64,000 nt of DNA from Mesorhizobium sp. AR10 (GCF_024746795.1 NZ_CP080524.1:4876001-4940000); one strand, 5' to 3'; counted from the stretch's first letter, positions 43,887 through 53,830 are shown. The notes: generated by a model from the sequence alone, not told the origin. Made by a program: numbers and translations.

Positions 43887-44486
43887 ATGGCCGAAACCAA
43901 CAACCCGACCCGACGGGAGGTGCTCATGTCATCGCTGCTCCTGCCGCTCGCGGCTGGAAGTGCGGCCGCGGTCACACCAGCCGACGCGGCATCGCAGGGC
44001 GAGAAGAAGATCCTCGTGGCGTACTTCACGCGCAGCGGCAACACTCGCACAATTGCCGGCCTGCTCAGCCGCGATCTCCAGGCCGACCTCTTCGAAATCG
44101 AGCCGGCGACGCCTTATCCGGCTGACTACTTCGCGACCGTGGAGCAGGCGACGCAAGAGCGCGAGCGGAATTATCTGCCGCCGCTCAAGGCGACGGTCAA
44201 CAACCTGGCCGCCTACGACACGGTGTTCCTCGGCTTTCCCATCTGGGGCGCTTCGGCGCCTCCGATCATCCGCTCCTTTCTGGCCAGCCAAGACTTCGCC
44301 GGGAAAACGATCGTGCCCTTCAATCTGCACGGCGGCTATGGGCTGGGCAACAGCCGCGACGTGGTCGCACAGGCCGCACCGCAGGCGCGTTTCGCCGAGG
44401 GCTTTGCAATGGAGGGCCTGCAGGAACGCCGCACAACTGAGCAAGTGCGCGAGTGGCTGGCAAAAGCGGCCTTGAAATCCGAGTGA
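43887..44486 (+). CDS. Flavodoxin-like protein with Tat-type signal
   Basis: This is a 199-residue protein. TRREVLMSSLLLPLAAGSAA is a twin-arginine-like signal. ILVAYFTRSGNTRTIAGLLS is the FMN phosphate loop and TVFLGFPIWGASAPPIIRSF is the second FMN loop of the flavodoxin_4 family. 15 bp after the AKR gene, so one operon. It may carry electrons in the periplasm. Confidence 0.85.
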   Translation: MAETNNPTRREVLMSSLLLPLAAGSAAAVTPADAASQGEKKILVAYFTRSGNTRTIAGLLSRDLQADLFEIEPATPYPADYFATVEQATQERERNYLPPLKATVNNLAAYDTVFLGFPIWGASAPPIIRSFLASQDFAGKTIVPFNLHGGYGLGNSRDVVAQAAPQARFAEGFAMEGLQERRTTEQVREWLAKAALKSE

Positions 44487-44528
44487 AGCACGGCGGCTAC
44501 AGCAGCGACATCACCTAAGGCCGGGTGA

Positions 44529-45008
44529 TCAACTTGTCTTGTTGATCGACGTGACCGCGAGGTTCGTCAGCTTGTTGTTGGTTGCCTTCTCCTGGTCAAG
44601 GATCTCGCTGAGCAGCTTGTGCGCCTCGTCATGCCCGAGGTCCTTTGCCCATTCCCGCAGAGACCCGTACCGGGAGATTTCGTAGTGCTCGACTGCCTGA
44701 CAGGCCGCCAGCAGGCCGGCGTCGAGAGCCGTCCCCGACGCTTCTTCCATCAGTCCGTCAGCTTCCTTGATAAGGCCCTCGATGGCGTCGCACTTCTCGC
44801 CGGAGGCCTTCTTGCCTATCGACTTGAACACCTGCTCCAGCTTCTTGATTTGCCCCTTGGTTTCTTCGAGATGGTCCTCCACAGCCGTCTTTAGCTTGGC
44901 GTCCGTCGTGGCCTTGGCCACTTTGGGCAAAGCCTTGGTAATCGCGTTCTCGGCGTAATACATGTCCTGAAGGGTATGCTCGAAAATATTGGCCAAAGTT
45001 TTCATCAT
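44529..45008 (-). CDS. DUF892/YciF ferritin-like protein
   Basis: This is a 159-residue protein with AAGGAG ahead of the double ATG. IFEHTLQDMYYAENAITKAL, AVEDHLEETKGQIKKLEQVF and ACQAVEHYEISRYGSLREWA are the four-helix ferritin-like fold with its acidic/His ligands. These stress proteins bind a di-metal centre. Confidence 0.9.
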   Translation of the reverse strand: MMKTLANIFEHTLQDMYYAENAITKALPKVAKATTDAKLKTAVEDHLEETKGQIKKLEQVFKSIGKKASGEKCDAIEGLIKEADGLMEEASGTALDAGLLAACQAVEHYEISRYGSLREWAKDLGHDEAHKLLSEILDQEKATNNKLTNLAVTSINKTS

Positions 45009-45577
45009 GCTGCTCCTTGCCCGAATTGGCTTCGGGAGAAAGAGCGGGCAGAGCGAATGGTTCCGCTTTCACGCCTGACAGTTCAAACGTGCTTTTCGAA
45101 GGTCGGCTTGGCGCCAACTGGCGACGTTCAGCGCGAGACAAATAGGCGTCCGGTTTGGGCCGTCTCCGGACTGGCGGCTTTTTGGCTTGCCCTTGGGCCA
45201 AGAGCTGCCGTTCTGCAGCCGACCCGTTGTCCGACGTTCTGCACACTGCGGTCAGCACCCGAAACTCGCTATTTGTCCTGCTAGGCCAATCGGCAGAGCC
45301 GGACCGAAATCGAACCGAGCGTTCTCGAGTATGGTACCGGGATGACTGCGGGACGATCTTGTCGCCTGCTCGATAGGGTAAGGAAAGTTTACCAACATGC
45401 CGTAACGTTGAACGGCGACGAGGGTTGAGAGCCGAGAGAGAGTAATTTCCGGGCAGGTATGCGCTCTGCCTTGAAGTAGGCGCCCCCAGCGATGCGGGCA
45501 ACTTTAGACGTTGGTATCGGCCAAGCATTTGGTCGCTCCGACGATTTCGAGCGAAAGGCCAACCAAGCGAGCACTGC
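45009..45577. other. Intergenic stretch without a gene
   Basis: No frame is convincing on either strand. The part from about 45020 to 45300 is of mixed composition and may be decayed sequence. I see no mobile element ends. The promoter of the HD-GYP gene must lie at its right end. Confidence 0.5.
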
Positions 45578-46585
45578 ATGACGAATTCCATGCTTCTGCA
45601 GATCGACAAGAATGATGCCCGTCTCGGCATGTTTATTCATGGGTTCGGCAAGCAATGGCTACGCAGCCCATTTGCAGCCAGCCAGTTCAAACTATCCAGC
45701 CCGGCCGAGCTGGAGGCGCTTCGCGAAAGTTCGGTAACGACGCTTGTCATCGATCTTTCAAAGGGGATCGGGCCGACCAGTTCGACGGCCGAGCTACCAA
45801 AACCCAATGAGAGCTCAGCGCCCGCCAACACTGAGGCGGCGATGACGAAGGCGACCGGGATGGTCCGCTCGATCTTCAGCAACGCAGCCTCATCAATATG
45901 CATTGACCGGCAGCAAGTGGAGGCGGTTGTCGATGTCGTCGACCAGCTCCTATACACTCGCCCGGCAAGCGTCTTGAACCTCACCAAGCTCAAGACAAAG
46001 GATGAGATCAGCTTCCAACATTCAGTAGCAGTCTGTGCCCTTGTCGGCTTATTCGCGCGACACCTCAAGCTTGACAGTGATGTGGTCCGGATACTGTCCG
46101 TTGGCAGTCTTCTGCACGACATCGGAAAGATTCGCATCCCGACTGCCATTCTGACCAAGACCGACAAGCTCACGGCTCATGAGATGGCAGTCATGCAGAC
46201 CCACCCGCGCGAAGGATATGCAATGCTGGCGAGGACGAAGGGTCTACCGGAAATCGTGGGAAAAATCTGCCTTCATCATCACGAAAAGCTGGACGGGTCC
46301 GGCTATCCGGATGGCTTAAAAGACGGACAGGTCGGTGCCGCGGTACGGGTTGTCGCGATTTGCGATGTTTTCGATGCCTTGACGTCTATTCGGCCATACA
46401 AGAAGGGCTTCACTCCGGAGGCTGCCGCGGAGATGATGGGGACGTGGAGCGGTCATTTCGATCGAGCGCTTTTAAAACAGTTCTTTGATTGCATGGGTCT
46501 AAGTTGGCCGAGCGGACCAGCTCAAACCCTGCAAATCACCGATGAGATGGGGGGCATTGCTCAGGCGGACTTAAACAACTTCTAA
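45578..46585 (+). CDS. HD-GYP domain protein
   Basis: This is a 335-residue protein. An N-terminal DUF3391-like region (KNDARLGMFIHGFGKQWLRS) is followed by the HD-GYP domain: QHSVAVCALVGLFAR, GSLLHDIGKIRIP, THPREGYAML and CLHHHEKLDGSGYPDGL. All metal and GYP residues are present, so cyclic di-GMP phosphodiesterase activity is likely. Lower third-position GC than its neighbours suggests more recent arrival. Confidence 0.9.
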   Translation: MTNSMLLQIDKNDARLGMFIHGFGKQWLRSPFAASQFKLSSPAELEALRESSVTTLVIDLSKGIGPTSSTAELPKPNESSAPANTEAAMTKATGMVRSIFSNAASSICIDRQQVEAVVDVVDQLLYTRPASVLNLTKLKTKDEISFQHSVAVCALVGLFARHLKLDSDVVRILSVGSLLHDIGKIRIPTAILTKTDKLTAHEMAVMQTHPREGYAMLARTKGLPEIVGKICLHHHEKLDGSGYPDGLKDGQVGAAVRVVAICDVFDALTSIRPYKKGFTPEAAAEMMGTWSGHFDRALLKQFFDCMGLSWPSGPAQTLQITDEMGGIAQADLNNF

Positions 46586-46684
46586 TTCACTTATCGCGCG
46601 CATGGTGTACCCATCCGGTGACGGCCGCCTTGCTGAGGCAGGCTGAAGGCTGCAAGTCCTAGTGCAAACACTAGGAACAGTCCT

Positions 46685-46786
46685 ATGACAAAGCAGCTTG
46701 TTGAGGTGATTACATCGGTCGAGCGTCGTCGACGCTGGTCTCGAGGGGAGAAAGAGCGGTTGGTGGCAGCGACCCTCGAGCCGTGG
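46685..46786 (+). pseudogene. IS66-type accessory transposase gene fragment
   Basis: MTKQLVEVITSVERRRRW, then SRGEKERLVAATLEP, is the N-terminus of the IS66 TnpA-type HTH protein. After this the match ends and the frame enters the PhzF leader. A perfect 7-bp hairpin (46658-46675, CCTAGTG-CAAA-CACTAGG) precedes it. A scrap of a lost element. Confidence 0.65.
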
Positions 46787-46856
46787 AACTGGGCCGTCAA
46801 CCAAATTGCACCGAATGCGGCAAAGCCGCGTAAATTCAGAACGTCAGGACATCACG

Positions 46857-47705
46857 GTGGGACACGGAAACACGAAATTTTCATTCCAGCAGGTTGACGT
46901 TTTCTCCTCCAAAGCTTTGTTAGGTAACCCGCTGGCGGTTGTCATCGGAGCAGATGCCTTGAACGCATCTAAGATGGCTGCTTTCGCGCGCTGGACGAAC
47001 CTTAGCGAAACGACCTTCCTTCTACAGCCGAGGTCGGCGGATGCCGACTACCGCGTTCGAATCTTTACGCCTGTTGCTGAGTTGCCCTTCGCGGGCCACC
47101 CCACTTTGGGGAGTTGCCATGTATGGCTGTCTTCCGGTGGAAGTCCAAAGAGTGGCGACATTGTCCAGGAGTGCGAGGCAGGACTAATCCACATTCGGCG
47201 CGACAATGAACGACTTTCCTTCGGAGCCCCCGAACTGCGCCGCTCGGGCCCGGTGGAACTCGACATACTGACGCGAGCCATCAAAGGTCTGCGATTGACC
47301 TCTGATGACATCATCGACGCCAATTGGGTGGACAATGGCCCCGGCTGGCTCGCTGTTCTGCTACGCTCCAGGACTGACGTCCTGGCGCTGCGCCCGGATT
47401 TCGCCGTTCTGTCCGGATTGCGGGTCGGTGTCGTTGCTCCCTGGGATCCTACGAAGGATGGGCGGGATGCAGATTTCGAGGTGCGTGCCTTTACCGCGGC
47501 CGGTTTTGAAGATCCGGTAACCGGCAGCTTAAACGCTGGCATCGCTCAATGGTTAATTGGCAACGGCATCGCGCCTCCGTCATACATTGCCAGCCAGGGT
47601 ACCGTCCTTGGACGGGAAGGACGTGTTCATGTGGAGCTGGTCGAAGATCAGATTTGGATCGGTGGCGACGTTACGACATGTATCGAGGGCGTTGCAGCCC
47701 TTTAA
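46857..47705 (+). CDS. PhzF family isomerase-like protein
   Basis: This is a 282-residue protein. GTG at 46857 is preferred because AGGA lies 9 bp before it. FQQVDVFSSKALLGNPLAVV, NLSETTFLL (catalytic glutamate), FTPVAELPFAGHPTLGS and FEDPVTGSLNAGIAQWL match PhzF, an isomerase fold of two diaminopimelate-epimerase-like lobes. The substrate is unknown. The IS scrap just upstream may have cut its original promoter. Confidence 0.85.
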   Translation: MGHGNTKFSFQQVDVFSSKALLGNPLAVVIGADALNASKMAAFARWTNLSETTFLLQPRSADADYRVRIFTPVAELPFAGHPTLGSCHVWLSSGGSPKSGDIVQECEAGLIHIRRDNERLSFGAPELRRSGPVELDILTRAIKGLRLTSDDIIDANWVDNGPGWLAVLLRSRTDVLALRPDFAVLSGLRVGVVAPWDPTKDGRDADFEVRAFTAAGFEDPVTGSLNAGIAQWLIGNGIAPPSYIASQGTVLGREGRVHVELVEDQIWIGGDVTTCIEGVAAL

Positions 47706-48105
47706 TTTGAACGCCCGCTAGCGAAATCGAAGCCACCGCGGCCTCGGCCGTATGGTTACCGCATGGTTTGAGCCCGCCGCCAAGTTGTCACACCTCAATA
47801 CTGAACGCTACACGTTCAGATCGCCGAGCTTGTCGCGGCATCATATGCCTACATGCAGGCCTTGAGATCGTCGAAATCGCGTTTGAATGATTGAAATGAG
47901 GACAGCTTGCCGTTGAATTGCGGCGGCCACCCGAATGGCCGCTATCCCGCTACCCTGCCAGGGGTAGCCGAGCCCGGATGGTCGGCGTGCACGGGGTCCG
48001 ATTACCGTTAGTTAACCAATGGGACACGGCGTCTCACGCACGGGTGCGGCCTTCACCCCTGGGAAACCGTTGCCGGGCTACCAACTCCATCCATTGGAGA
48101 CTGCC
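47706..48105. other. Intergenic stretch with two hairpins
   Basis: No gene seen. At 47923-47970 two adjacent hairpins (GCGGCCA/TGGCCGC and CTACCC/GGGTAG) could form in RNA, with no T tract. They may separate the PhzF unit from the ABC genes. Confidence 0.45.
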
Positions 48106-48858
48106 ATGGCCGATGAGACGACCACTGCTAACGCGCTCGAAATTCGTGGGCTCTACAAAAGCTTCGACAAGCCTGCGGTGGCTGGCCTCGACCTGACCGT
48201 CAGGGCGGGCGAGTTTTACGGCCTTCTTGGCCCAAATGGCGCCGGAAAGACAACGACGCTGCGCATGGTCGCGGGGCTGCTGCAACCGGATGCGGGAACG
48301 ATCACCATTGCAGGTCGCGACGCGCTCCGAAGCCCGGTCGAAGCCAAGCGCATCGTTGCCTGGATATCGGACGAACCGATGATCTACGACAAGCTCACGC
48401 CATTCGAATATCTCGAATTCGTCGCCGGTCTGTGGAGCGTCAAGGCAAGCACGGCGCAGGAACGGGCAAGGCAGCTGTTCGATCTGCTGGACCTGACGCC
48501 GCATGCACACACGCATTGCAGCGGCTTTTCGAAGGGCATGCGACAGAAGGTGGCGTTGGCCGGAGCGTTGGTCCATGACCCGGAAATCATCATCCTTGAC
48601 GAGCCGCTGACCGGCCTGGATGCCGGCTCGGCGCGTCAGGTCAAGCGGGTGTTGCGCGAACGCGTCGATGCCGGCGCAACGGTCATAATGACGACGCACA
48701 TTCTGGAGGTGGCCGAGCGCATGGCTGAACGCATCGGAGTCATTGCCAAGGGTAGGCTGATCGCCGAGGGCACTTTCGAGCAACTGCGGCGGCAGGCCGG
48801 CCATGGCGCCGGAACCCTCGAAGATACCTTCCTGGCTCTGGTAGCCGAAGCGGCATGA
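48106..48858 (+). CDS. ABC transporter ATP-binding protein
   Basis: This is a 250-residue protein. Walker A (GLLGPNGAGKTTTLR), a degenerate signature (CSGFSKGMRQKV) typical of the drug/bacteriocin exporter class, Walker B (IIILDEPLTGLD) and the H-loop (TTHILEVAERMAER) are complete. Its stop overlaps the permease start (ATGA), so they form one exporter. Confidence 0.95.
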   Translation: MADETTTANALEIRGLYKSFDKPAVAGLDLTVRAGEFYGLLGPNGAGKTTTLRMVAGLLQPDAGTITIAGRDALRSPVEAKRIVAWISDEPMIYDKLTPFEYLEFVAGLWSVKASTAQERARQLFDLLDLTPHAHTHCSGFSKGMRQKVALAGALVHDPEIIILDEPLTGLDAGSARQVKRVLRERVDAGATVIMTTHILEVAERMAERIGVIAKGRLIAEGTFEQLRRQAGHGAGTLEDTFLALVAEAA

Positions 48859-50393
48859 GCGCCCATCCCGCAACGATCGGTTGGCTAGCGGCACATGAAT
48901 TGCGCCTCTCCTGGCGCGACTGGTTTTATCTCTTCACTGCGGGCAAGAAGGGGCGTTCGCGCAGGATAGGCATATTCTTGATAGTCGGCGTGCTGCTCGC
49001 GCATGCCTTCGCGCTGTTTGTGATTGGACGTTTCACCGCCGCCGATTTTCCCGTTTCGCGCGCCAACTATCTGCTGCTGACCAGCGGTGTGCTGCTCTAT
49101 TTCTTCCTGATGACCTCGCAGGCGATGGAGGCGGCGACCCGTGTGCTGTATGCCCGCGCCGATCTGGAATTGCTGCATTCATCCCCGGTGGCGCTGCGGC
49201 GGGTCTTTGTCGTGCGCCTGACGATGATCGCGATTTCGATCGGCACCATGGCGATGCTGATCGCATCGCCCTTCATCAACGTCTTAGCTTGGCGCGAGGG
49301 AGCTCAATGGCTGGCCGCCTATGGCGTGGTGTTCTCGACGGGGTGCGTTGCAGCTGCCCTGGCCATCACGCTAACCGCGTTTTTGTTCAACGTCGTAGGC
49401 CCGCGGCGCACGCGCTTTGCCGCCCAGTTTGTGGCCGCAGTCGTCGGCGCGCTGTTCGTCATCTCTCTGCAGGTCATCGCTATCTTCACGACCGACACGC
49501 TCTCGCATTTGGCGGTCCTGCGGGACGAGTGGGTAATCGCGCTTTCACCGCCCGAGGACAGCTTGGTGTGGTGGCCGGCGCGAGCCGCGCTTGGCGACGG
49601 CGTGAGGCTGGCCTGGGTGCTTGGCTGTGCGGTGGCTTTGGCCGCCTCCGCCATTGCAATTTTCTCATGGCGCTTCGTGCGCTACACGGCGCTCGCCGCC
49701 AACATTGGCGAGAGCGGTTCGATCCGCCAAGGCAAGGCAGGGTCGTTTCGTCTGACGTCGCCGGGACACGCCTTGCGCCACAAGGAATGGACATTGTTGC
49801 TGCGCGATCCCTGGCTCATGTCGCAAAGCCTGATGCAACTGCTCTACATGCTGCCACCCGCGATATTGCTGTGGAAGAATTATGGCCATGGCACGGACGC
49901 GCTGGTTCTGATCATCCCCGTGCTGGTGATGGCATCCGGGCAGTTGGCCGGCGGCCTGGCCTGGCTTGCCATTTCCGGTGAAGATGCACCCGACCTGGTG
50001 GCGACCGCGCCGGTGACCGCGACAAGCATCATACGCGCAAAGGTCGAGGCGGTTTTGCGCGCAATCATAGTCGTCGTCGCCCCATTCGTCCTGGCTTTCG
50101 CGATGGTTTCGACTCGACACGCGTTGGTTCTGGCAGTCGGCTCGGCACTGGCGGCGATCTCGGCGACGATGATCCAGCTTTGGTTCCGCGCGCAGGCGCG
50201 GCGTGCCCAATTTCATCGTCGCCAGACCTCCTCGCGGATCGCTACATTCGCCGAAGGGTTTTCGTCGGTCGGCTGGGCAGGCACAGCCGCCCTCTACGCT
50301 GGTGGCGTTACAGGGGCCAGCGTCGTTGCCGGGATACTGACCGTGCTGACGCTGGTGGTAACTTATTTCGCCGCGCCAAAAGCGGCGGGATAG
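48855..50393 (+). CDS. ABC transporter permease
   Basis: This is a 512-residue protein with about ten to twelve membrane helices in two sets, including IFLIVGVLLAHAFALFVI, NYLLLTSGVLLYFFLMT, LALAITLTAFLFNVVG and VLGCAVALAASAIAIFSW. It starts inside the stop of the ATPase gene. Substrate unknown; a lipid, peptide or drug is possible. Confidence 0.85.
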   Translation: MSAHPATIGWLAAHELRLSWRDWFYLFTAGKKGRSRRIGIFLIVGVLLAHAFALFVIGRFTAADFPVSRANYLLLTSGVLLYFFLMTSQAMEAATRVLYARADLELLHSSPVALRRVFVVRLTMIAISIGTMAMLIASPFINVLAWREGAQWLAAYGVVFSTGCVAAALAITLTAFLFNVVGPRRTRFAAQFVAAVVGALFVISLQVIAIFTTDTLSHLAVLRDEWVIALSPPEDSLVWWPARAALGDGVRLAWVLGCAVALAASAIAIFSWRFVRYTALAANIGESGSIRQGKAGSFRLTSPGHALRHKEWTLLLRDPWLMSQSLMQLLYMLPPAILLWKNYGHGTDALVLIIPVLVMASGQLAGGLAWLAISGEDAPDLVATAPVTATSIIRAKVEAVLRAIIVVVAPFVLAFAMVSTRHALVLAVGSALAAISATMIQLWFRAQARRAQFHRRQTSSRIATFAEGFSSVGWAGTAALYAGGVTGASVVAGILTVLTLVVTYFAAPKAAG

Positions 50394-50675
50394 GTGACTC
50401 CGATCTGTCTGCGACAATCATCTTCGTCCAAAGTCCGCCTCTAGGGCAAATGCCGATCCAGCAATCACACTCGATGACTGCTTGCGGAAAATAGAAAAGC
50501 TGACTTCAACGGCCGGCATGCGGCGCAACTACGACCTCCAGCGGGGTCGCCGGAATGTCTGCTGTCAGGAGGCAGCAAACAGCAAGCGTGGAAGTTGCAT
50601 TCAGAACGGGTCTGGCAAAGCCGTGACGAGCGCAAGCAACAAAAGGGGTTTGGCCGTTCCGAGAATTCCGGGCAG

Positions 50676-50846
50676 CTAGATGAGACGCTTTCGCACGCTC
50701 AAATGAGTGACCGCCGTCAGCAGGATCGCCCCGGTCATGAAGTAAATCGTCGCAGCGATGTGACCCTGGTGAAAATGAAGCCCGGCACACAGCAAGGCGA
50801 GCACGACGGCGAGGAACGCGATAAGGCGCGAATTGTCATTGGACAT
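50676..50846 (-). CDS. Small two-helix membrane protein (56 residues)
   Basis: From the ATG at 50846: SNDNSRLIAFLAVVLALLCA and IAATIYFMTGAILLTAVTHL are two hydrophobic helices with a short GLHFHQG loop and a basic end (SVRKRLI). AAAGG lies 12 bp upstream. Function unknown. Confidence 0.5.
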   Translation of the reverse strand: MSNDNSRLIAFLAVVLALLCAGLHFHQGHIAATIYFMTGAILLTAVTHLSVRKRLI

Positions 50847-51091
50847 GGGGCGACGACCTTTTGGACAGGGGTGGCCGCCCTCAATCGGCCAAGCGCTGCA
50901 ATATTGCAGTTTGAGCGCCTGCGCAATCACCGTCGGCGTCCACTGCGCGAATGTCGCAACAGGAGTGCCTTCCACGCAACATGAGTAGCGCTGGCCATGG
51001 CGAAGGTCGCGGCTTGATGCATGGGATCCGTAGCGTTCCGGCCTGCCGTACTGTACAAAATTGCTGACCGCATCGTTGGAGGAGATCCGGC

Positions 51092-52282
51092 TTGCTCCGC
51101 CTCGCTATCGTCGCCGCTTTGGCAACATGCCTCGCTACGTCAGGTTCCGCGCAATCCCTCAGGGAAGGAGAGGTGCTGAGTTCGTTGAGCGTGAAGCCGA
51201 TCAGCGCGCCGAACCCGGTGAGGGGTGCCGATGGAAAATTGCACCTGGCCTATGAACTCCTGGTGGTGAACACCAGCCATCTGTTCATGACGATCGACAG
51301 GGTTGAAGTGCTCGACCCGGCGGCGAATGTCTTGTGGTCGGCCGACAAGGACAAGCTTGCAGGCATGACGTCCACGTTCGGTGGCGTCGGCGACAAGCTG
51401 CCGCCGGGCGGATCGGCTGCCGTGCTCATCGACGCGACCGTCGCACCGGGAAGCGAGGCACTCGGTCATGTAGCGGCGAGGCTGACGGTGAGCAGGGAAA
51501 TCTCCGGACCGGACGGAAAACCCGCGCCCTTCCCGCCCACCGAGCCGTTGCCGGCGACGGTCACCTTTACGACTGCGCCGACACCGGTTGGAAAGCCGGC
51601 ACGCCTCGTGCAGCCTCCCCTGCGTGGAACGGGATGGCTCGCGGTCAATGGCTGCTGCGACCAACTTACGTCCCATCGTGGGGCGTTGATGGCGGTGAAC
51701 GGATCGCTTCGCGTGCCCGAACGTTTTGCGATCGACTGGTTGAAGCTCGATGCAAGCGGCCGCGTCTTTACCGGCGATCCCGCCAAAACGGCAAGCTACG
51801 CCTATTATGGCGCCGAGATTCATGCGGTCGCGGATGGCGTCGTCGTCAACCTCTATGATGAAGCCGACGAGCAGGTTCCCGGCAAGATCGAGGGGATCAC
51901 CACCGAGAACATCGGCGGCAACATGATGGTCGTGGATATCGGCGACGGCGCCTTTGCATTCTATGCCCACATGCAGCGCGGCAGCCTTCGCTTCAAGCTG
52001 GGCGACCGGGTGAAGGCCGGCGATGTCGTTGGCCTGCTCGGCAATACCGGCAATACGACCGCTCCCCACCTTCATTTCCATCTGATGGACGGTCCCTCAC
52101 CCCTCGACGCCAACGGACTTCCGTTCGAATTTACGCGGTTCCAGAGCAGAGGCGTTGTCTTGATGTCGGCCGACAATGATCCGATCGAGCGCGGCGCGCC
52201 CGCCGAGATCAGCGATGACGGACACAATGGCCAGCATGTGAACGAATTGCCTCTGAACAATCAGGTCATCGATTTCGATTGA
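51092..52282 (+). CDS. Secreted M23 family metallopeptidase
   Basis: This is a 396-residue protein with a TTG start preceded by GGAGGAG. Residues 1-21 are a signal peptide (LAIVAALATCLATSGSAQ). Residues 25-175 form an Ig-like domain. The peptidase part has SHRGALMAVNG, RFAIDWLKLD, and NTTAPHLHFHLMDGPSPLDA, with GDVVGLLGNTGNT before it. Zinc ligands (His, Asp, His-x-His) appear present. It probably cuts peptidoglycan or a periplasmic peptide. Confidence 0.8.
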   Translation: MLRLAIVAALATCLATSGSAQSLREGEVLSSLSVKPISAPNPVRGADGKLHLAYELLVVNTSHLFMTIDRVEVLDPAANVLWSADKDKLAGMTSTFGGVGDKLPPGGSAAVLIDATVAPGSEALGHVAARLTVSREISGPDGKPAPFPPTEPLPATVTFTTAPTPVGKPARLVQPPLRGTGWLAVNGCCDQLTSHRGALMAVNGSLRVPERFAIDWLKLDASGRVFTGDPAKTASYAYYGAEIHAVADGVVVNLYDEADEQVPGKIEGITTENIGGNMMVVDIGDGAFAFYAHMQRGSLRFKLGDRVKAGDVVGLLGNTGNTTAPHLHFHLMDGPSPLDANGLPFEFTRFQSRGVVLMSADNDPIERGAPAEISDDGHNGQHVNELPLNNQVIDFD

Positions 52283-52329
52283 TCGCAATGCCTTGCGCAA
52301 GCGCGGTGTCTCTGAAACCCGCAAGCTCC

Positions 52330-53061
52330 TCAGACATGCGCGTCGCCATGCGACAGCTCGCCTTTGTCGTCGGGGGACAAAAAGGTCGCCACCAACAGGC
52401 CGGCATAGAAGATCAGGATCACGATGACGATGACGGTGCCCGGCACCGGGCCGAGGGCAGCACCTGCAACCACTTCCCGCAGCGAGCCGACGATGCCTGT
52501 TGCAGCGCCCTCGTGCTGCAGGCCGGGCGTCGAGATCTTCACCACCCAGGCCAGCAGCAGGATCATGTACATGAAGATGTAGTTGCGGCGCAGCCGGCGC
52601 ACGAGCGCGGCGGGCTGCGATATCAGGAAGCGTGGCGCCCGCAACCCTTCGCCGAGGATGACCAGCCAGTTGGAGGCGAAGTCGGGCTGCGGCGAGAATA
52701 TCTGGGCGAAATAGTAGCGTTCGAACTGGCGCACCCGCGCCCGGTAAAGGTCGAAGAAGCGGTAGCGCCGCGCCTCGATCCACAAAAGCAGCGTGATCAG
52801 CAGCATGGCGAACAAAAGCACGCCGTGATGGGCGCTGGCGGTCGACAGCGAGACCGACAGCATGGCGGCGACCACGGTGATCGCCCAGTTGCTGGTTCGG
52901 TCCAGCCTGTCGCGCCAGCCGGCCATGCGGGCAATTTCGGCGCGATGGAAATGCGACATGGTGCCGACCAGCTCGGACGAGGTCAGGCGACTGGCGAACG
53001 CGTCGGACACGCGGGGCGCCGGAGCCTCGTCGACAGGCATCGCCATCTCAGGTCGAGCCAT
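52330..53061 (-). CDS. DUF2270 membrane protein
   Basis: This is a 243-residue protein with GGGAGG before the ATG at 53061. MSHFHRAEIARMAGWRDRLD, TSNWAITVVAAMLSVSLS and WIEARRYRFFDLYRARVRQF are the signature of DUF2270, followed by four membrane helices. Function unknown. Confidence 0.85.
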   Translation of the reverse strand: MARPEMAMPVDEAPAPRVSDAFASRLTSSELVGTMSHFHRAEIARMAGWRDRLDRTSNWAITVVAAMLSVSLSTASAHHGVLLFAMLLITLLLWIEARRYRFFDLYRARVRQFERYYFAQIFSPQPDFASNWLVILGEGLRAPRFLISQPAALVRRLRRNYIFMYMILLLAWVVKISTPGLQHEGAATGIVGSLREVVAGAALGPVPGTVIVIVILIFYAGLLVATFLSPDDKGELSHGDAHV

Positions 53062-53229
53062 GATGCCCTCCCGATCCATGAAACGCGGATCGGGGCTTCC
53101 CGTTCCGTCGCGGGCGAGCCCTTCGCAAATTCCGCTTCACGGACGCTAATGACCGCGGATGTGTTTCTGCTGTTGTTGCGGCGTTGCCCCCGCGATTTGC
53201 GCAGCCCTGGAAGGCAAGTGGCCCCGCCG

Positions 53230-53739
53230 CTAAGTCTCCCGACGGCGGCCCCGCACCGCGCCTTCGGTCGGCCGCGTCGCGGTAAGGCCGGCTTCTATCG
53301 ACCTGAGAAGAGCGAGCGCATCGTCGAGCTTGCTGGTATCGCCGCCGGCGGCGGCGGAGACGGCAGCACCCCATTCCTTGCGCACCAGCGCGTAGTTGTC
53401 GGCCCCGCGCCGCGTGCGGTGGACGCTGACGCCGCGGCGATCTTCCGGATCGACGTGGCGCTCGATGAGCCCCTTGCCTTCGAGGTCGCGCAGCACTGTC
53501 GAAACGTTGGTGCGCTGCAGCCCGATTGCGGCGGCAATCTGGCTGGGTGTCGCCGAGGCGTGTGCAACCAGGTGACGCATGACCATGCCTTCCGATTGCG
53601 TGAGGGATAGCGCCCGCTCATCCCGGTATCCCTGGAACTGGATCTCGCGAGCAATGATGAGGATCAGGTCGGCCAGATCCGCCCAGCGAACCGCCGGGGG
53701 TGGCGTTTTGCGTGCGGACGATTCGCGATCGGTTTCCAT
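53230..53739 (-). CDS. MarR family transcriptional regulator
   Basis: This is a 169-residue protein. LSLTQSEGMVMRHLVAHASA, IAAAIGLQRTNVSTVLRDLE and RHVDPEDRRGVSVHRTRRG form the winged helix with its wing. It is divergent from a DHA2 exporter with an AT-rich 90-bp gap, the classic arrangement for a local efflux repressor. Confidence 0.9.
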   Translation of the reverse strand: METDRESSARKTPPPAVRWADLADLILIIAREIQFQGYRDERALSLTQSEGMVMRHLVAHASATPSQIAAAIGLQRTNVSTVLRDLEGKGLIERHVDPEDRRGVSVHRTRRGADNYALVRKEWGAAVSAAAGGDTSKLDDALALLRSIEAGLTATRPTEGAVRGRRRET

Positions 53740-53754
53740 GAGCGGAGTTTACAG

Positions 53755-53830
53755 CGTCCCGTCAGATATGTATATGTCCATAATGATTATGTTTACATAA
53801 CTATCTATATATAACCATATGGAGGCCCGA
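53755..53830. promoter_or_regulatory. AT-rich operator/promoter region between marR-like and MFS genes
   Basis: This 76-bp gap is far richer in A+T than its neighbours and contains TATGTATATG, TTATGTTTACATAA (near-palindrome at about 53787) and CTATATATAACCATATG. It probably holds both promoters and one or two MarR sites. Confidence 0.55.
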
